DNA of 41,689 nucleotides from Ruminococcus flavefaciens (GTDB taxonomy: Bacteria > Bacillota > Clostridia > Oscillospirales > Ruminococcaceae). How positions within the stretch are numbered: the first letter of the stretch is position 1; the number at the start of each line of letters is the position of its first letter. A model generated the notes under the pieces. The model had not been told where the DNA came from and made no database searches. It worked only from the letters and a program-made list of their open reading frames with translations. The stretch covers positions 1 through 41,689 of the forward strand of contig DFJW01000021.1 of NCBI GenBank assembly GCA_002373775.1, read 5' to 3'. Both the position numbers and the translations under genes were made by a program. Below, one piece after another: positions 1-6,870 of the stretch.

Positions 1-846
1 AAAAGACTTGAATCTGCTATAGATAATACGGTAAAATATCTTTATAGGCTTTCTGACGGCAACTATGTTGAGACCGTCCTTATGGAGTACAGTTATGGAC
101 ACAGTATATGTGTCTCCACTCAGGTGGGCTGTAAAATGGGGTGTCGATTCTGTGCTTCGGCTATCGCCGGATACGTCAGGGATCTTACAGCCTCGGAAAT
201 TCTGATGCAAGTCTATGAGACTGAAAAAGATGCGGGCGTGCGTGTCTCGGGCATTGTGCTCATGGGCATCGGAGAACCGCTGGACAATTACAGCAACGTT
301 ATGAAGTTCCTTAGCCTTGTATCACACAAGGACGGCAATGACCTCAGCCTCAGGCATGTCTCACTTTCAACGTGCGGCATAGTTCCGAGGATCTATGATC
401 TTGCTGAAGAGAAACTTCAGCTGACGCTTTGCATATCACTGCACTGTCCGGATGACAAGGGACGCAGCGAGATAATGCCGGTAAACAATAAGTACAATAT
501 TGCTGAGCTTATTACAGCTTGTAAGCATTATATTGCGAAAACGGGACGCCGTATCACATTTGAATATGCAGTTATCAACGGAGTGAATTCATCGGATGCG
601 GATGCTGATAAGCTCGCTGATCTTCTCCGGGGGATAAACTGTCATGTGAATCTTATACCGGTGAATAAGGTAAAAGAAAGAAATTATCGTACCGCGCGGT
701 CAGGAGTTGCGGATTTTGCCAAGCGGCTTGGAAAGCGCGGGATAAATGCTACCGTGAGAAGAACTCTCGGCAGCGATATAGAAGCAGCCTGCGGACAGCT
801 CAGAAGAGATGCCGCAGAGAACAGGACGGGAGGTGTGAAGGCTTGA
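1..846 (+). CDS. rlmN: 23S rRNA (adenine-2503-C2)-methyltransferase RlmN, 3' part (start lies before the window)
   Basis: Radical SAM enzyme that methylates C2 of A2503 in 23S rRNA (and A37 in some tRNAs), affecting translation fidelity and peptidyl-transferase antibiotics. The frame is open from base 1, so the first in-window ATG (82) is internal: the residues before it read KRLESAIDNTVKYLYRLSDG, followed by the family motif VETVLM. The [4Fe-4S] motif CKMGCRFC lies near 130-155. The second conserved Cys, which carries the methyl intermediate, is in AACGQL near the C terminus. The stop overlaps the TTG start of the PP2C phosphatase gene, implying translational coupling. RlmN upstream of prpC-prkC is a common Firmicutes arrangement. 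Only the N-terminal part is missing; the visible part looks intact. Confidence 0.95.
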   Translation, partial: KRLESAIDNTVKYLYRLSDGNYVETVLMEYSYGHSICVSTQVGCKMGCRFCASAIAGYVRDLTASEILMQVYETEKDAGVRVSGIVLMGIGEPLDNYSNVMKFLSLVSHKDGNDLSLRHVSLSTCGIVPRIYDLAEEKLQLTLCISLHCPDDKGRSEIMPVNNKYNIAELITACKHYIAKTGRRITFEYAVINGVNSSDADADKLADLLRGINCHVNLIPVNKVKERNYRTARSGVADFAKRLGKRGINATVRRTLGSDIEAACGQLRRDAAENRTGGVKA

Positions 847-1568
847 GATACAGATCCGGTACGGATATAGGTCTGAAGCGTGAAGAGAATCAGGATGCTG
901 TCAGATGCGAGTATTTCGGGCACAATATCCTTGCTGTCGTATGTGACGGCATGGGCGGAGAACGTGCGGGAAAAGAAGCCAGTGCGATCGCTATCGAGGA
1001 ATTTTTCCAGCGCTTTTCTGCGGGTTATACCGAGAGCCTCAGCGATGAGGACATAAGGAAACTCATGGTCTCGTCGATATCAGCTGCCAATTCAGTGATA
1101 TACACAAGAGCAAGATTTGATTTCAAGAATTTTGGCATGGGTACCACCTGTGTTGCTGCCTTTGTGAACAGCAAAACAGCCTTCATCGCCAATGTCGGCG
1201 ACAGCCGTGCGTATCTTATCACAGACAAGAATCTGTATAAGATAACGACAGATCACAATGTTGCATGTCTGCTGTTTGAGCAGGGCAAGATAACTGAGGA
1301 GGAGATCGACACTCACCCGCAGAGACATATGCTTGTAAGAGCAGTCGGAGTGGAGAAGACAGTCCAGGTAGATACATTCCTGCTCGATTACGAAGATAAG
1401 ATCAGTCTGCTGCTGTGTTCGGACGGTTTGTCCGGATATTGCGGCGACGATGAAATATATGACGTTATCCTGAATTCTCCATTTGATGACGTCGCTGAAA
1501 ATCTTATAAAGCTCGCTCTTGATAAGGGCGGCCGCGACAATGTTACTGTTGCGGTAATTTCCGATTAA
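843..1568 (+). CDS. prpC: PP2C-family Ser/Thr protein phosphatase (PrpC/Stp)
   Basis: Metal-dependent phosphatase that reverses phosphorylation by the PASTA kinase encoded next to it. PP2C signatures appear in order: REENQDA near the N terminus, VVCDGMGG with the metal-binding Asp, GTT, NVGDSRAYL, TDHN, CSDGLSG and GGRDNVTV near the C terminus. The length (241 residues) is normal for PrpC. The start is TTG at 843, overlapping the rlmN stop. It is chosen because a strong purine-rich ribosome binding site (gggaggtg) lies just upstream and because family members begin with a short stretch before RTDxGxxRxxNQD. There is no membrane segment, so it is cytosolic. The kinase gene follows after 16 bases. 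Confidence 0.95.
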   Translation: MRYRSGTDIGLKREENQDAVRCEYFGHNILAVVCDGMGGERAGKEASAIAIEEFFQRFSAGYTESLSDEDIRKLMVSSISAANSVIYTRARFDFKNFGMGTTCVAAFVNSKTAFIANVGDSRAYLITDKNLYKITTDHNVACLLFEQGKITEEEIDTHPQRHMLVRAVGVEKTVQVDTFLLDYEDKISLLLCSDGLSGYCGDDEIYDVILNSPFDDVAENLIKLALDKGGRDNVTVAVISD

Positions 1569-1584
1569 CTCAGGAGGAAAGGAA

Positions 1585-3951
1585 ATGGACAAGAACATCG
1601 GCAAAAAGCTTGACGGAAGGTACGAGATAACGGAGCTTCTGGGCGTAGGCGGTATGGCTGAAGTCTATAAGGGCATTGATGTTATCGACAACAAGACCGT
1701 AGCGATCAAGATACTCAAGAAGGAATATGCAGAGAATGAGGAATTTCTCCGCCGTTTCCGCAATGAGTCAAAGGCTATCGCTGTGCTTTCTCATCCTAAT
1801 ATCGTGAAGATATACGATGTAGGTTTTTCCGAGAAGATACAGTACATCGTTATGGAGTACATCGACGGTATCACACTTAAAGAGTATATCGAAGGAGAAG
1901 GCGTCCTCACATGGAAGGACACAGTTCACTTCGTTATCCAGATACTTCGTGCTCTTCAGCATGCACACGATAAGGGCATAGTTCACCGTGATATCAAGCC
2001 GCAGAATATAATGATGTTCACAGACGGCACTATCAAGGTCATGGATTTCGGCATTGCAAAGTTTGCCCGTGAAGACGGCAAGACAGCTACCGATCAGGCT
2101 ATAGGCAGTGTACATTATATAAGCCCCGAGCAGGCGAGCGGAAGCGTAACAGATGCTAAGAGCGATATTTATTCTGTTGGCGCTATGATGTATGAGATGC
2201 TCACAGGAAAGAAGCCTTTTGATGACGATAATCCGGTCGCTATCGCAGTAAAGCACATGCAGGAGCAGCCTGAGAGACCGAGATCGGTAAATCCCGACAT
2301 CCCGGACGGCATCGAAGAGATCGTACTCAAGGCTATGGAAAAGAAGCCGGAGGACAGATATCAGACTACCGGCGAGATGATAAGCGACATCGAAGAGTTC
2401 AAATCCGATCCGACAATGCACTTCGGATACTATCAGGAAGAGGACGATACAATAGAGGATACAAGGAATTTCATCGCACCTGTTGCAGGAATGAATGGCG
2501 GTGATGCTGTACAGAATGACGTTCAGGCAGATGCAGCAAACGGCATGGGACAGCCGAATCCGGCATATGTTCAGCAGCCGGCAGCCGCAGCAGTCTATGC
2601 AGGCGGACAGCAGTCGAGATTCCCGCAGCCGCCACCGCCAATGCGTCAGGGCGCATATCCTCCCGGTTTTTATGAAGATGAAGAAGACGATGACGAAGAT
2701 GAAGAGCGTTCATCACTGGTAGTGCCTGTGCTGACAGCAATAGTAGTTGTTGTTATCATCGTAGCAGTAATTTTCGTTGCAATGCTCCTTAAAAACCTTA
2801 TCGCCGGCGGCGGAGATGACAAGAACGATTACCGCATGCCCGATTTCTACAACTGGGATTACAACGAAGCAGTAAGCCAGTACGGCAACTCCATAAAGTT
2901 TGAGATAGAGCGTTATGATTACAACGATCTTGAAGAGAACCACATTATCGAGCAGGATATAGCTCCTGAGACGGAATTCAAGAAGGGCGATGTTCTTAAA
3001 GTCGTTGTCAGCAAGGGCATGGAGACTGTTGAAGTCCCGAAGGTGTCAGGAAGGAATCTGGAAATAGCCAAGGAACAGCTCACTCAGCGCGGACTCGAAT
3101 ATGAGATCAAGCAGGTATCAGATCCGGATATCAAGAAGGGATATGTAGTTGAATCTGATCCTAAGGAAGGTACAGTCGTTCATAAGGGCGAAAAGATCCT
3201 CCTCAAGGTAAGCCTTGGAGCAAGCAAGGGACAGATCAAGGTCGATAAGTATATCGGCATGGATATACAGGAAGCATCCATGATGGCGTCATATGCCGGA
3301 CTCAAGGTCGTTACAAAGGATAAGGCATCCTATCAGAAGGAGAATACAGTAGTTGAACAGAGCATCGAACCCGGCGAAAAGGTAGAAGAGGGTACAGAGA
3401 TCACTCTCTATTACAGCAACGGTCAGAATCCAGAGGGAGAGATACCGTTCACTATCCCGTTCCCCAGCGATGCAAGCGGACGTTTTGTTATCGACTTCCT
3501 CATCAGGAACGAAGACGGCAAGATGACTACCGACTCCACACCAACTCTCGTACTTCCTGAAATGGGTTCAGAGATAACTCAGCAGGTAAACGGCAGCGGA
3601 GAGAAGGTATATGTAACAGTTACTCTTACAAACATCAGCAATGGTGCAAGAGCTGTCATAGGAACCTACTACTTCAACTTCGCAGCAGGAAATGTTGTGT
3701 CCGAGACAGAGGATATCTGGGGTGCATTCAATAAGGTCGGTGCATTCGAACAGCCCACAGAGGAGCCCACAGAAGAGCCTACAGAGTATATCGAGCCCAC
3801 AGAAGAGCCTACAGAGTATGTAGAACCTCCGACGGAATATGTAGAACCTCCGACGGAATATGTAGAACCTCCGACGGAAAATGCAGAAACTACGACAGAA
3901 TATACAGATCCGCCTGTAGTCGATCCTAATACGGGAGAGGTAACATGGTAA
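1585..3951 (+). CDS. prkC: PASTA-domain Ser/Thr protein kinase (PrkC/Stk)
   Basis: Membrane eukaryotic-like kinase that senses muropeptides or lipid II through PASTA domains and phosphorylates cell-wall, division and translation proteins. The kinase domain covers roughly residues 12-270: glycine loop GVGGMAEVY, ATP-binding K42, catalytic HRDIKPQN with D136, DFG with D154, and SPEQ. A cytosolic juxtamembrane linker rich in Gln, Pro and acidic residues follows. One membrane segment lies at about 376-403. Three PASTA-like units span about 415-610. A beta-rich domain comes next, and the extracellular C terminus is a Thr/Glu/Pro repeat tail (about 724-766). The 788-residue length exceeds B. subtilis PrkC because of the linker and the tail. 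The ATG has a strong aggagg site. The stop overlaps the rsgA start by 7 bases. Confidence 0.96.
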   Translation: MDKNIGKKLDGRYEITELLGVGGMAEVYKGIDVIDNKTVAIKILKKEYAENEEFLRRFRNESKAIAVLSHPNIVKIYDVGFSEKIQYIVMEYIDGITLKEYIEGEGVLTWKDTVHFVIQILRALQHAHDKGIVHRDIKPQNIMMFTDGTIKVMDFGIAKFAREDGKTATDQAIGSVHYISPEQASGSVTDAKSDIYSVGAMMYEMLTGKKPFDDDNPVAIAVKHMQEQPERPRSVNPDIPDGIEEIVLKAMEKKPEDRYQTTGEMISDIEEFKSDPTMHFGYYQEEDDTIEDTRNFIAPVAGMNGGDAVQNDVQADAANGMGQPNPAYVQQPAAAAVYAGGQQSRFPQPPPPMRQGAYPPGFYEDEEDDDEDEERSSLVVPVLTAIVVVVIIVAVIFVAMLLKNLIAGGGDDKNDYRMPDFYNWDYNEAVSQYGNSIKFEIERYDYNDLEENHIIEQDIAPETEFKKGDVLKVVVSKGMETVEVPKVSGRNLEIAKEQLTQRGLEYEIKQVSDPDIKKGYVVESDPKEGTVVHKGEKILLKVSLGASKGQIKVDKYIGMDIQEASMMASYAGLKVVTKDKASYQKENTVVEQSIEPGEKVEEGTEITLYYSNGQNPEGEIPFTIPFPSDASGRFVIDFLIRNEDGKMTTDSTPTLVLPEMGSEITQQVNGSGEKVYVTVTLTNISNGARAVIGTYYFNFAAGNVVSETEDIWGAFNKVGAFEQPTEEPTEEPTEYIEPTEEPTEYVEPPTEYVEPPTEYVEPPTENAETTTEYTDPPVVDPNTGEVTW
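3754..3882 (+). repeat. In-frame tandem repeats in the prkC C-terminal tail
   Basis: Repeats encoding PTEEPTE and PTEYVEP units. The 3' part is three consecutive 21-base copies: 3820-3840 and 3841-3861 are identical, and 3862-3882 has one mismatch. The 5' part is a looser alternation of cccacagaagag-like blocks. Near-identity at DNA level implies recent slippage, and the copy number may vary between strains without breaking the frame. The tail would lie outside the membrane, possibly as a wall-spanning spacer (inference). Confidence 0.85.
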
Positions 3952-4826
3952 AAACCGCTGACAATTGCGGAATAATAACGAAATGCGTTGGGGGACTCTA
4001 TACAGTAGAGTCCCCTGACGGCATATTTGAATGCAAAGCAAGGGGCGTTTTCCGCAATAAAGGCATAAGCCCCTGTGTCGGAGATACAGTAGAACTGCGT
4101 GACGGCGTGATATCCTCGATAGGCGAACGTCGCAACTGCATAATCAGACCGCCGCTGGCGAATCTCGATCAGCTTATATTCGTGGTCTCGACATGCAGTC
4201 CGACACCCAATTATCTCATACTTGACAAGTTCATCGCCATAGCTGAATTCAAGGGGATAACCCCCGTGATAGTCATCACAAAGACCGATCTTGCAGACAG
4301 CAGCAAGATACATGAGATCTATGACAGTATCGGCATAGTCACGCTGGATATAGACTATTCAGTTCCGGAGACCATAGAAGCTGTACGGAAACTGCTTGCC
4401 GGAAAGGTGAGTGCGTTCACGGGAAATTCCGGAGCAGGAAAATCCACTCTGCTCAATGCAGTTGACAGTACTCTTGATATCCCTACCGCTGAGATAAGCC
4501 GCAAACTTGGCAGAGGAAGACACACTACAAGAACTGCGGTGCTTTATAAGCTTGCAGGCGGAGGCTACATAGCAGATACTCCCGGTTTTTCCACTTTTGA
4601 GACCAACAGATATGACATAATACGCAAGGAGGAACTTGCAGACTGTTTCCGTGAATTTGAGCCTTTCGTGTCTGACTGTCAGTTCAAGGACTGCGCACAT
4701 GTATGCGAAAAAGGCTGCGCGGTGCTTGAAGCAGTTGAGCGCGGAGATATACACAAGAGCAGACACACGAGCTACTGCACTATGTACGAAGAGGCGAAGC
4801 AGCTGAAGGAGTGGGAACTGAAATGA
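3945..4826 (+). CDS. rsgA: Small ribosomal subunit biogenesis GTPase RsgA (YloQ/YjeQ)
   Basis: Circularly permuted GTPase that checks late 30S maturation. The permutation is visible: the G4 motif TKTD (about residue 110) precedes the P-loop GNSGAGKST (about 159-167), and the G3 motif DTPGF follows (about 211). The C-terminal zinc-binding knuckle has Cys and His residues in CQFKDCAHVCEKGC (about 245-259). An N-terminal OB fold fits the first 70 residues. The length of 293 residues is normal. The gene overlaps prkC by 7 bases and thiN by 4 (ATGA), so the three are probably translated together. In B. subtilis, rpe lies between rsgA and thiN; it is absent here. Confidence 0.96.
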   Translation: MVKTADNCGIITKCVGGLYTVESPDGIFECKARGVFRNKGISPCVGDTVELRDGVISSIGERRNCIIRPPLANLDQLIFVVSTCSPTPNYLILDKFIAIAEFKGITPVIVITKTDLADSSKIHEIYDSIGIVTLDIDYSVPETIEAVRKLLAGKVSAFTGNSGAGKSTLLNAVDSTLDIPTAEISRKLGRGRHTTRTAVLYKLAGGGYIADTPGFSTFETNRYDIIRKEELADCFREFEPFVSDCQFKDCAHVCEKGCAVLEAVERGDIHKSRHTSYCTMYEEAKQLKEWELK

Positions 4827-5452
4827 AGGTCTGTCATATTTTTGCCGGCGGTGATCTTGGAAAAGTGGATCACGAGTGGTTCGGAGCACATCCCGGTATT
4901 GTGATCTGTGCAGACAGCGGATATGAGCACGCAAGGGAACTTGATCTGAAACCGGATATAATTGTGGGCGATTTCGATTCCTACAGCGGCGAACTTCCGG
5001 CTGACTGTGAGATACACCGCTCTGTACCTGAGAAAGACGATACTGATACGCTGCTTGCAGTAAAAATAGCTATTGAGCGCGGATACGAGATGATATATCT
5101 GTATGGGGCACTCGGAGGCAAGCGATTCGATCACGCATTTGCAAATATCCAGACCATGATATATGCTCATGAACACGGCGTCAGAATGGCACTGATAGGA
5201 GATGAACACTTGACACTTCAGACCGGCGGCACGGAGGAAACATACACACGCCGGGAAGATGATGAGTACTTTTCCATATTTGCCATAACTGAGACCGTCA
5301 GGATAAAAAGCCTGAGAGGAGTAAAGTATCCCCTTGAAGATTATGAAATGAAGCGCTCATTTCCAATTGGCGTGAGCAATGAGATAACTTCTCCGTCAGC
5401 ATCTTTGAATATAGAAAGCGGTATAGCACTTATAATCCGTTCCTTCCGGTAA
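4823..5452 (+). CDS. thiN: Thiamine pyrophosphokinase
   Basis: Transfers pyrophosphate from ATP to thiamine, giving thiamine pyrophosphate, the cofactor of the transketolase encoded at 31312-33103. Diagnostic motifs are ADSGYEHA, GDFDS, EKDDTDT (metal and phosphate binding) and GGKRFDH. I place the start at ATG 4823, which overlaps the rsgA stop as ATGA and has aaggag 11 bases upstream, instead of GTG 4811, which would begin inside that ribosome binding site. This gives 209 residues, a usual length. It is the last large gene of the operon; a long hairpin begins 4 bases after its stop. Confidence 0.93.
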   Translation: MKVCHIFAGGDLGKVDHEWFGAHPGIVICADSGYEHARELDLKPDIIVGDFDSYSGELPADCEIHRSVPEKDDTDTLLAVKIAIERGYEMIYLYGALGGKRFDHAFANIQTMIYAHEHGVRMALIGDEHLTLQTGGTEETYTRREDDEYFSIFAITETVRIKSLRGVKYPLEDYEMKRSFPIGVSNEITSPSASLNIESGIALIIRSFR

Positions 5453-5456
5453 CAAA

Positions 5457-5498
5457 AATCCCTCCTTTGCATATTATGGAATATACAAAGGAGGGATT
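5457..5498 (+). promoter_or_regulatory. Long hairpin that buries the spoVM ribosome binding site
   Basis: The arms aatccctcctttg (5457-5469) and caaaggagggatt (5486-5498) are perfectly complementary over 13 bp. After one mismatch a further 5 bp pair (5471-5475 with 5480-5484), leaving the loop atgg. The Shine-Dalgarno sequence aaaggagg (5487-5494) lies wholly in the 3' arm, and the spoVM ATG follows 4 bases after the hairpin. No U-tract follows, so it is not an ordinary terminator. Read-through mRNA from thiN should fold with the site hidden. A transcript starting inside the hairpin would leave it free. That switch is inferred. Confidence 0.8.
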
Positions 5499-5502
5499 AC
5501 AT

Positions 5503-5592
5503 ATGAAGGTAGTCGTTATCAGAAGTCCTAAGCTGCTCTCAGGCATATTGAGAGTGCTTTTCAGGATAAAAAAGGAAGAAACCGCAGAATAA
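5503..5592 (+). CDS. spoVM: Stage V sporulation protein M (SpoVM), 29-residue amphipathic peptide
   Basis: Translation from ATG 5503 gives MKVVVIRSPKLLSGILRVLF followed by RIKKEETAE. The pattern MK-x3-I-[KR]-x-PK-x-L-x-G-I-x-R matches B. subtilis SpoVM, a 26-residue amphipathic helix that recognises the convex forespore membrane and recruits the SpoIVA coat base. It keeps the central Pro in the same place. In B. subtilis spoVM also lies just downstream of thiN (yloS), so synteny supports the call. The ribosome binding site aaaggagg is ideal, 8 bases from the ATG, but sits in a strong hairpin. The C-terminal tail is 3 residues longer than in B. subtilis. A terminator follows within 5 bases. 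Gene finders will usually miss it because of its size. Confidence 0.9.
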   Translation: MKVVVIRSPKLLSGILRVLFRIKKEETAE

Positions 5593-5596
5593 CAAA

Positions 5597-5621
5597 AAAG
5601 CTCCCGTTCATCGGGAGCTTT
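5597..5621. terminator. Bidirectional rho-independent terminator between spoVM and the 56-residue membrane protein gene
   Basis: A 10-bp perfect stem, aaagctcccg / cgggagcttt, with loop ttcat. On the minus strand it is followed by a run of T, a strong terminator for the convergent genes. On the plus strand the tail is the weaker tcgtgttt. It separates the convergent units. Confidence 0.85.
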
Positions 5622-5631
5622 CGTGTTTATT

Positions 5632-5802
5632 TCAGCCTATTCCGCATTCGTCATAATCCTTCCAGACTTCACCGTATAGCTTGTTGCTCCAGCTTCTGTA
5701 CATGATGTACACGACTGAAGCGATAGCCAGAAAAACAGCGGCAAGCATAGGAAGGGAATCTTTGACAAATCTGCGCATATTGTATGGATTTTTGCCGCTC
5801 AT
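5632..5802 (-). CDS. Small single-span membrane protein, 56 residues, unknown function
   Basis: Reading the minus strand from ATG 5802 gives MSGKNPYNMRRFVKDSLPML and so on, with one hydrophobic segment at about residues 18-35 (LPMLAAVFLAIASVVYIMY) and a polar C terminus ending WKDYDECGIG. The aaagga site sits 8 bases upstream of the ATG. The basic N terminus suggests an N-in topology. It starts 27 bases after the pspA stop and is followed by a terminator, so it is probably the second gene of a pspA operon. I recognise no family. A small membrane partner for PspA, by analogy with PspB/PspC or LiaI, is an inference from position only. Confidence 0.7.
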   Translation of the reverse strand: MSGKNPYNMRRFVKDSLPMLAAVFLAIASVVYIMYRSWSNKLYGEVWKDYDECGIG

Positions 5803-5829
5803 AAGATCATTCCTTTGCGATGGTAATAA

Positions 5830-6531
5830 TTATTCCTCAGATGCAGGTGCAGCGTCAGCAGTCTGACCTCCGTTCATTTCAGCCATGAGCCTTGCGAGCT
5901 CAGCATCTACCTTAGCATCAGATTCAAGCTGTGCGAATGTATCGTCAAGGTCGTTGTCAACGCCTGCGATCTCAGAGAATGCAGCAGCCTCAGCTTCCTT
6001 GCGCTCTATCTTCTCTTCCATTCTGTTGAACTTCTCAAGAGCGGAACTGCCGTCGAAGCCGCCTGCTGACTTAGCGAGACTCTTCTGTGTATCAGCCATC
6101 TGTGAACGTGCGATGAGCATAGCCTGACGGCTCTTAGCCTCTTCAAGCTTGGACTTGAGCACTTCTACCTGATTGCCGATAGCCTCAGTCTGATCGGAGA
6201 TAGACTCATACATCTCCTTGTAGCTTGCAACATCCTCGTCAGCCTTGACTTTCTTAGCGAGAGCCTGCTTAGCGAGTTCAGCGTTGCCCTGTGAGAGCGC
6301 AGCCTTAGCCTTGCTTTCCCAGCTTGCAGAGATCTTCTGAGCCTCAAGGTACTTCTTTTCTGCAAGGCGTTCGCTTGCCTTAGCCTTGCCGTAATTCTGA
6401 GTGGCCTTGGTAAGTTCAGCCTGCATATCAATGATGATCTGCTTGACCATCTTCTCAGGATCTTCAGCCCTGTCGATAAGGTCGTTGACATTAGACTTGA
6501 GCAGATCGCTTAATCTACGAAAAATTCCCAT
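5830..6531 (-). CDS. pspA: Phage-shock protein A family (PspA/IM30/LiaH)
   Basis: ESCRT-III-like peripheral membrane protein that oligomerises on damaged membranes. It begins MGIFRRLSDLLKSNVNDLID, the typical amphipathic N terminus, followed by the family signature AEDPEKMVKQIIIDM and a long Ala/Glu/Lys-rich coiled coil to about residue 160, then a shorter helical tail. The start is ATG 6531, which has aggagg 8 bases upstream; an upstream in-frame ATG at 6552 would begin before that binding site and add residues foreign to the family. The product has 233 residues, as expected. The mRNA has its own near-consensus promoter about 110 bases upstream. The C terminus (TADAAPASEE) is low-complexity. 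Confidence 0.94.
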   Translation of the reverse strand: MGIFRRLSDLLKSNVNDLIDRAEDPEKMVKQIIIDMQAELTKATQNYGKAKASERLAEKKYLEAQKISASWESKAKAALSQGNAELAKQALAKKVKADEDVASYKEMYESISDQTEAIGNQVEVLKSKLEEAKSRQAMLIARSQMADTQKSLAKSAGGFDGSSALEKFNRMEEKIERKEAEAAAFSEIAGVDNDLDDTFAQLESDAKVDAELARLMAEMNGGQTADAAPASEE

Positions 6532-6643
6532 TTTAAAATCCTCCTGTTTCATGATTATTATACTTCGGTACGAAACCTTGAATGAACGGACCGGGATAAC
6601 GATCCGGTATCAGATCAAGGACCCCTCCGCTGCCGACACCTAT

Positions 6644-6672
6644 ATTATAGAGCATTTTGCATAAAATGTCAA
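6644..6672 (-). promoter_or_regulatory. Sigma-A type promoter for pspA
   Basis: Minus-strand TTGACA (6672-6667), exactly 17 bases, then TATAAT (6649-6644): a full consensus pair. The predicted leader is about 105 bases and GC-rich, with short dyads but no structure I recognise. Consensus strength suggests high basal expression, unlike the classic sigma-54 psp promoters. Confidence 0.88.
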
Positions 6673-6793
6673 GGCGTTTCACCGAAATTTCATCATGTCG
6701 TCATAGGTTTGAGAATTATTTCCGGATTATTACCAGACTGTTATTAAAGTGTATATTGTGAGATTTTTCCCCAAAAGACGGGCGATACTGATG

Positions 6794-6831
6794 TAAAAAA
6801 TGCCCCGTAACGGAGCTTGTTTCGTTACGGG
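6794..6831 (-). terminator. Rho-independent terminator of the purA operon
   Basis: A 9-bp perfect stem, cccgtaacg / cgttacggg (6804-6812 with 6823-6831), followed on the minus strand by a T run (6800-6794). It lies 40 bases past the stop of the APxLDD-repeat gene. The stretch 6673-6793, upstream of the pspA promoter, holds nothing else I can support. Confidence 0.88.
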
Positions 6832-6870
6832 ACAGGTGATATATAATTTTCAGATATCTGAAACGAGTGC

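Noticed and set aside
3669..4313. A 214-codon open frame on the minus strand across prkC and rsgA
   Set aside because: It is a mirror of the two real genes: its Ser/Val/Gly/Tyr repeats are the reverse reading of the PTEYVEP repeat DNA, and it has no binding site or family resemblance.
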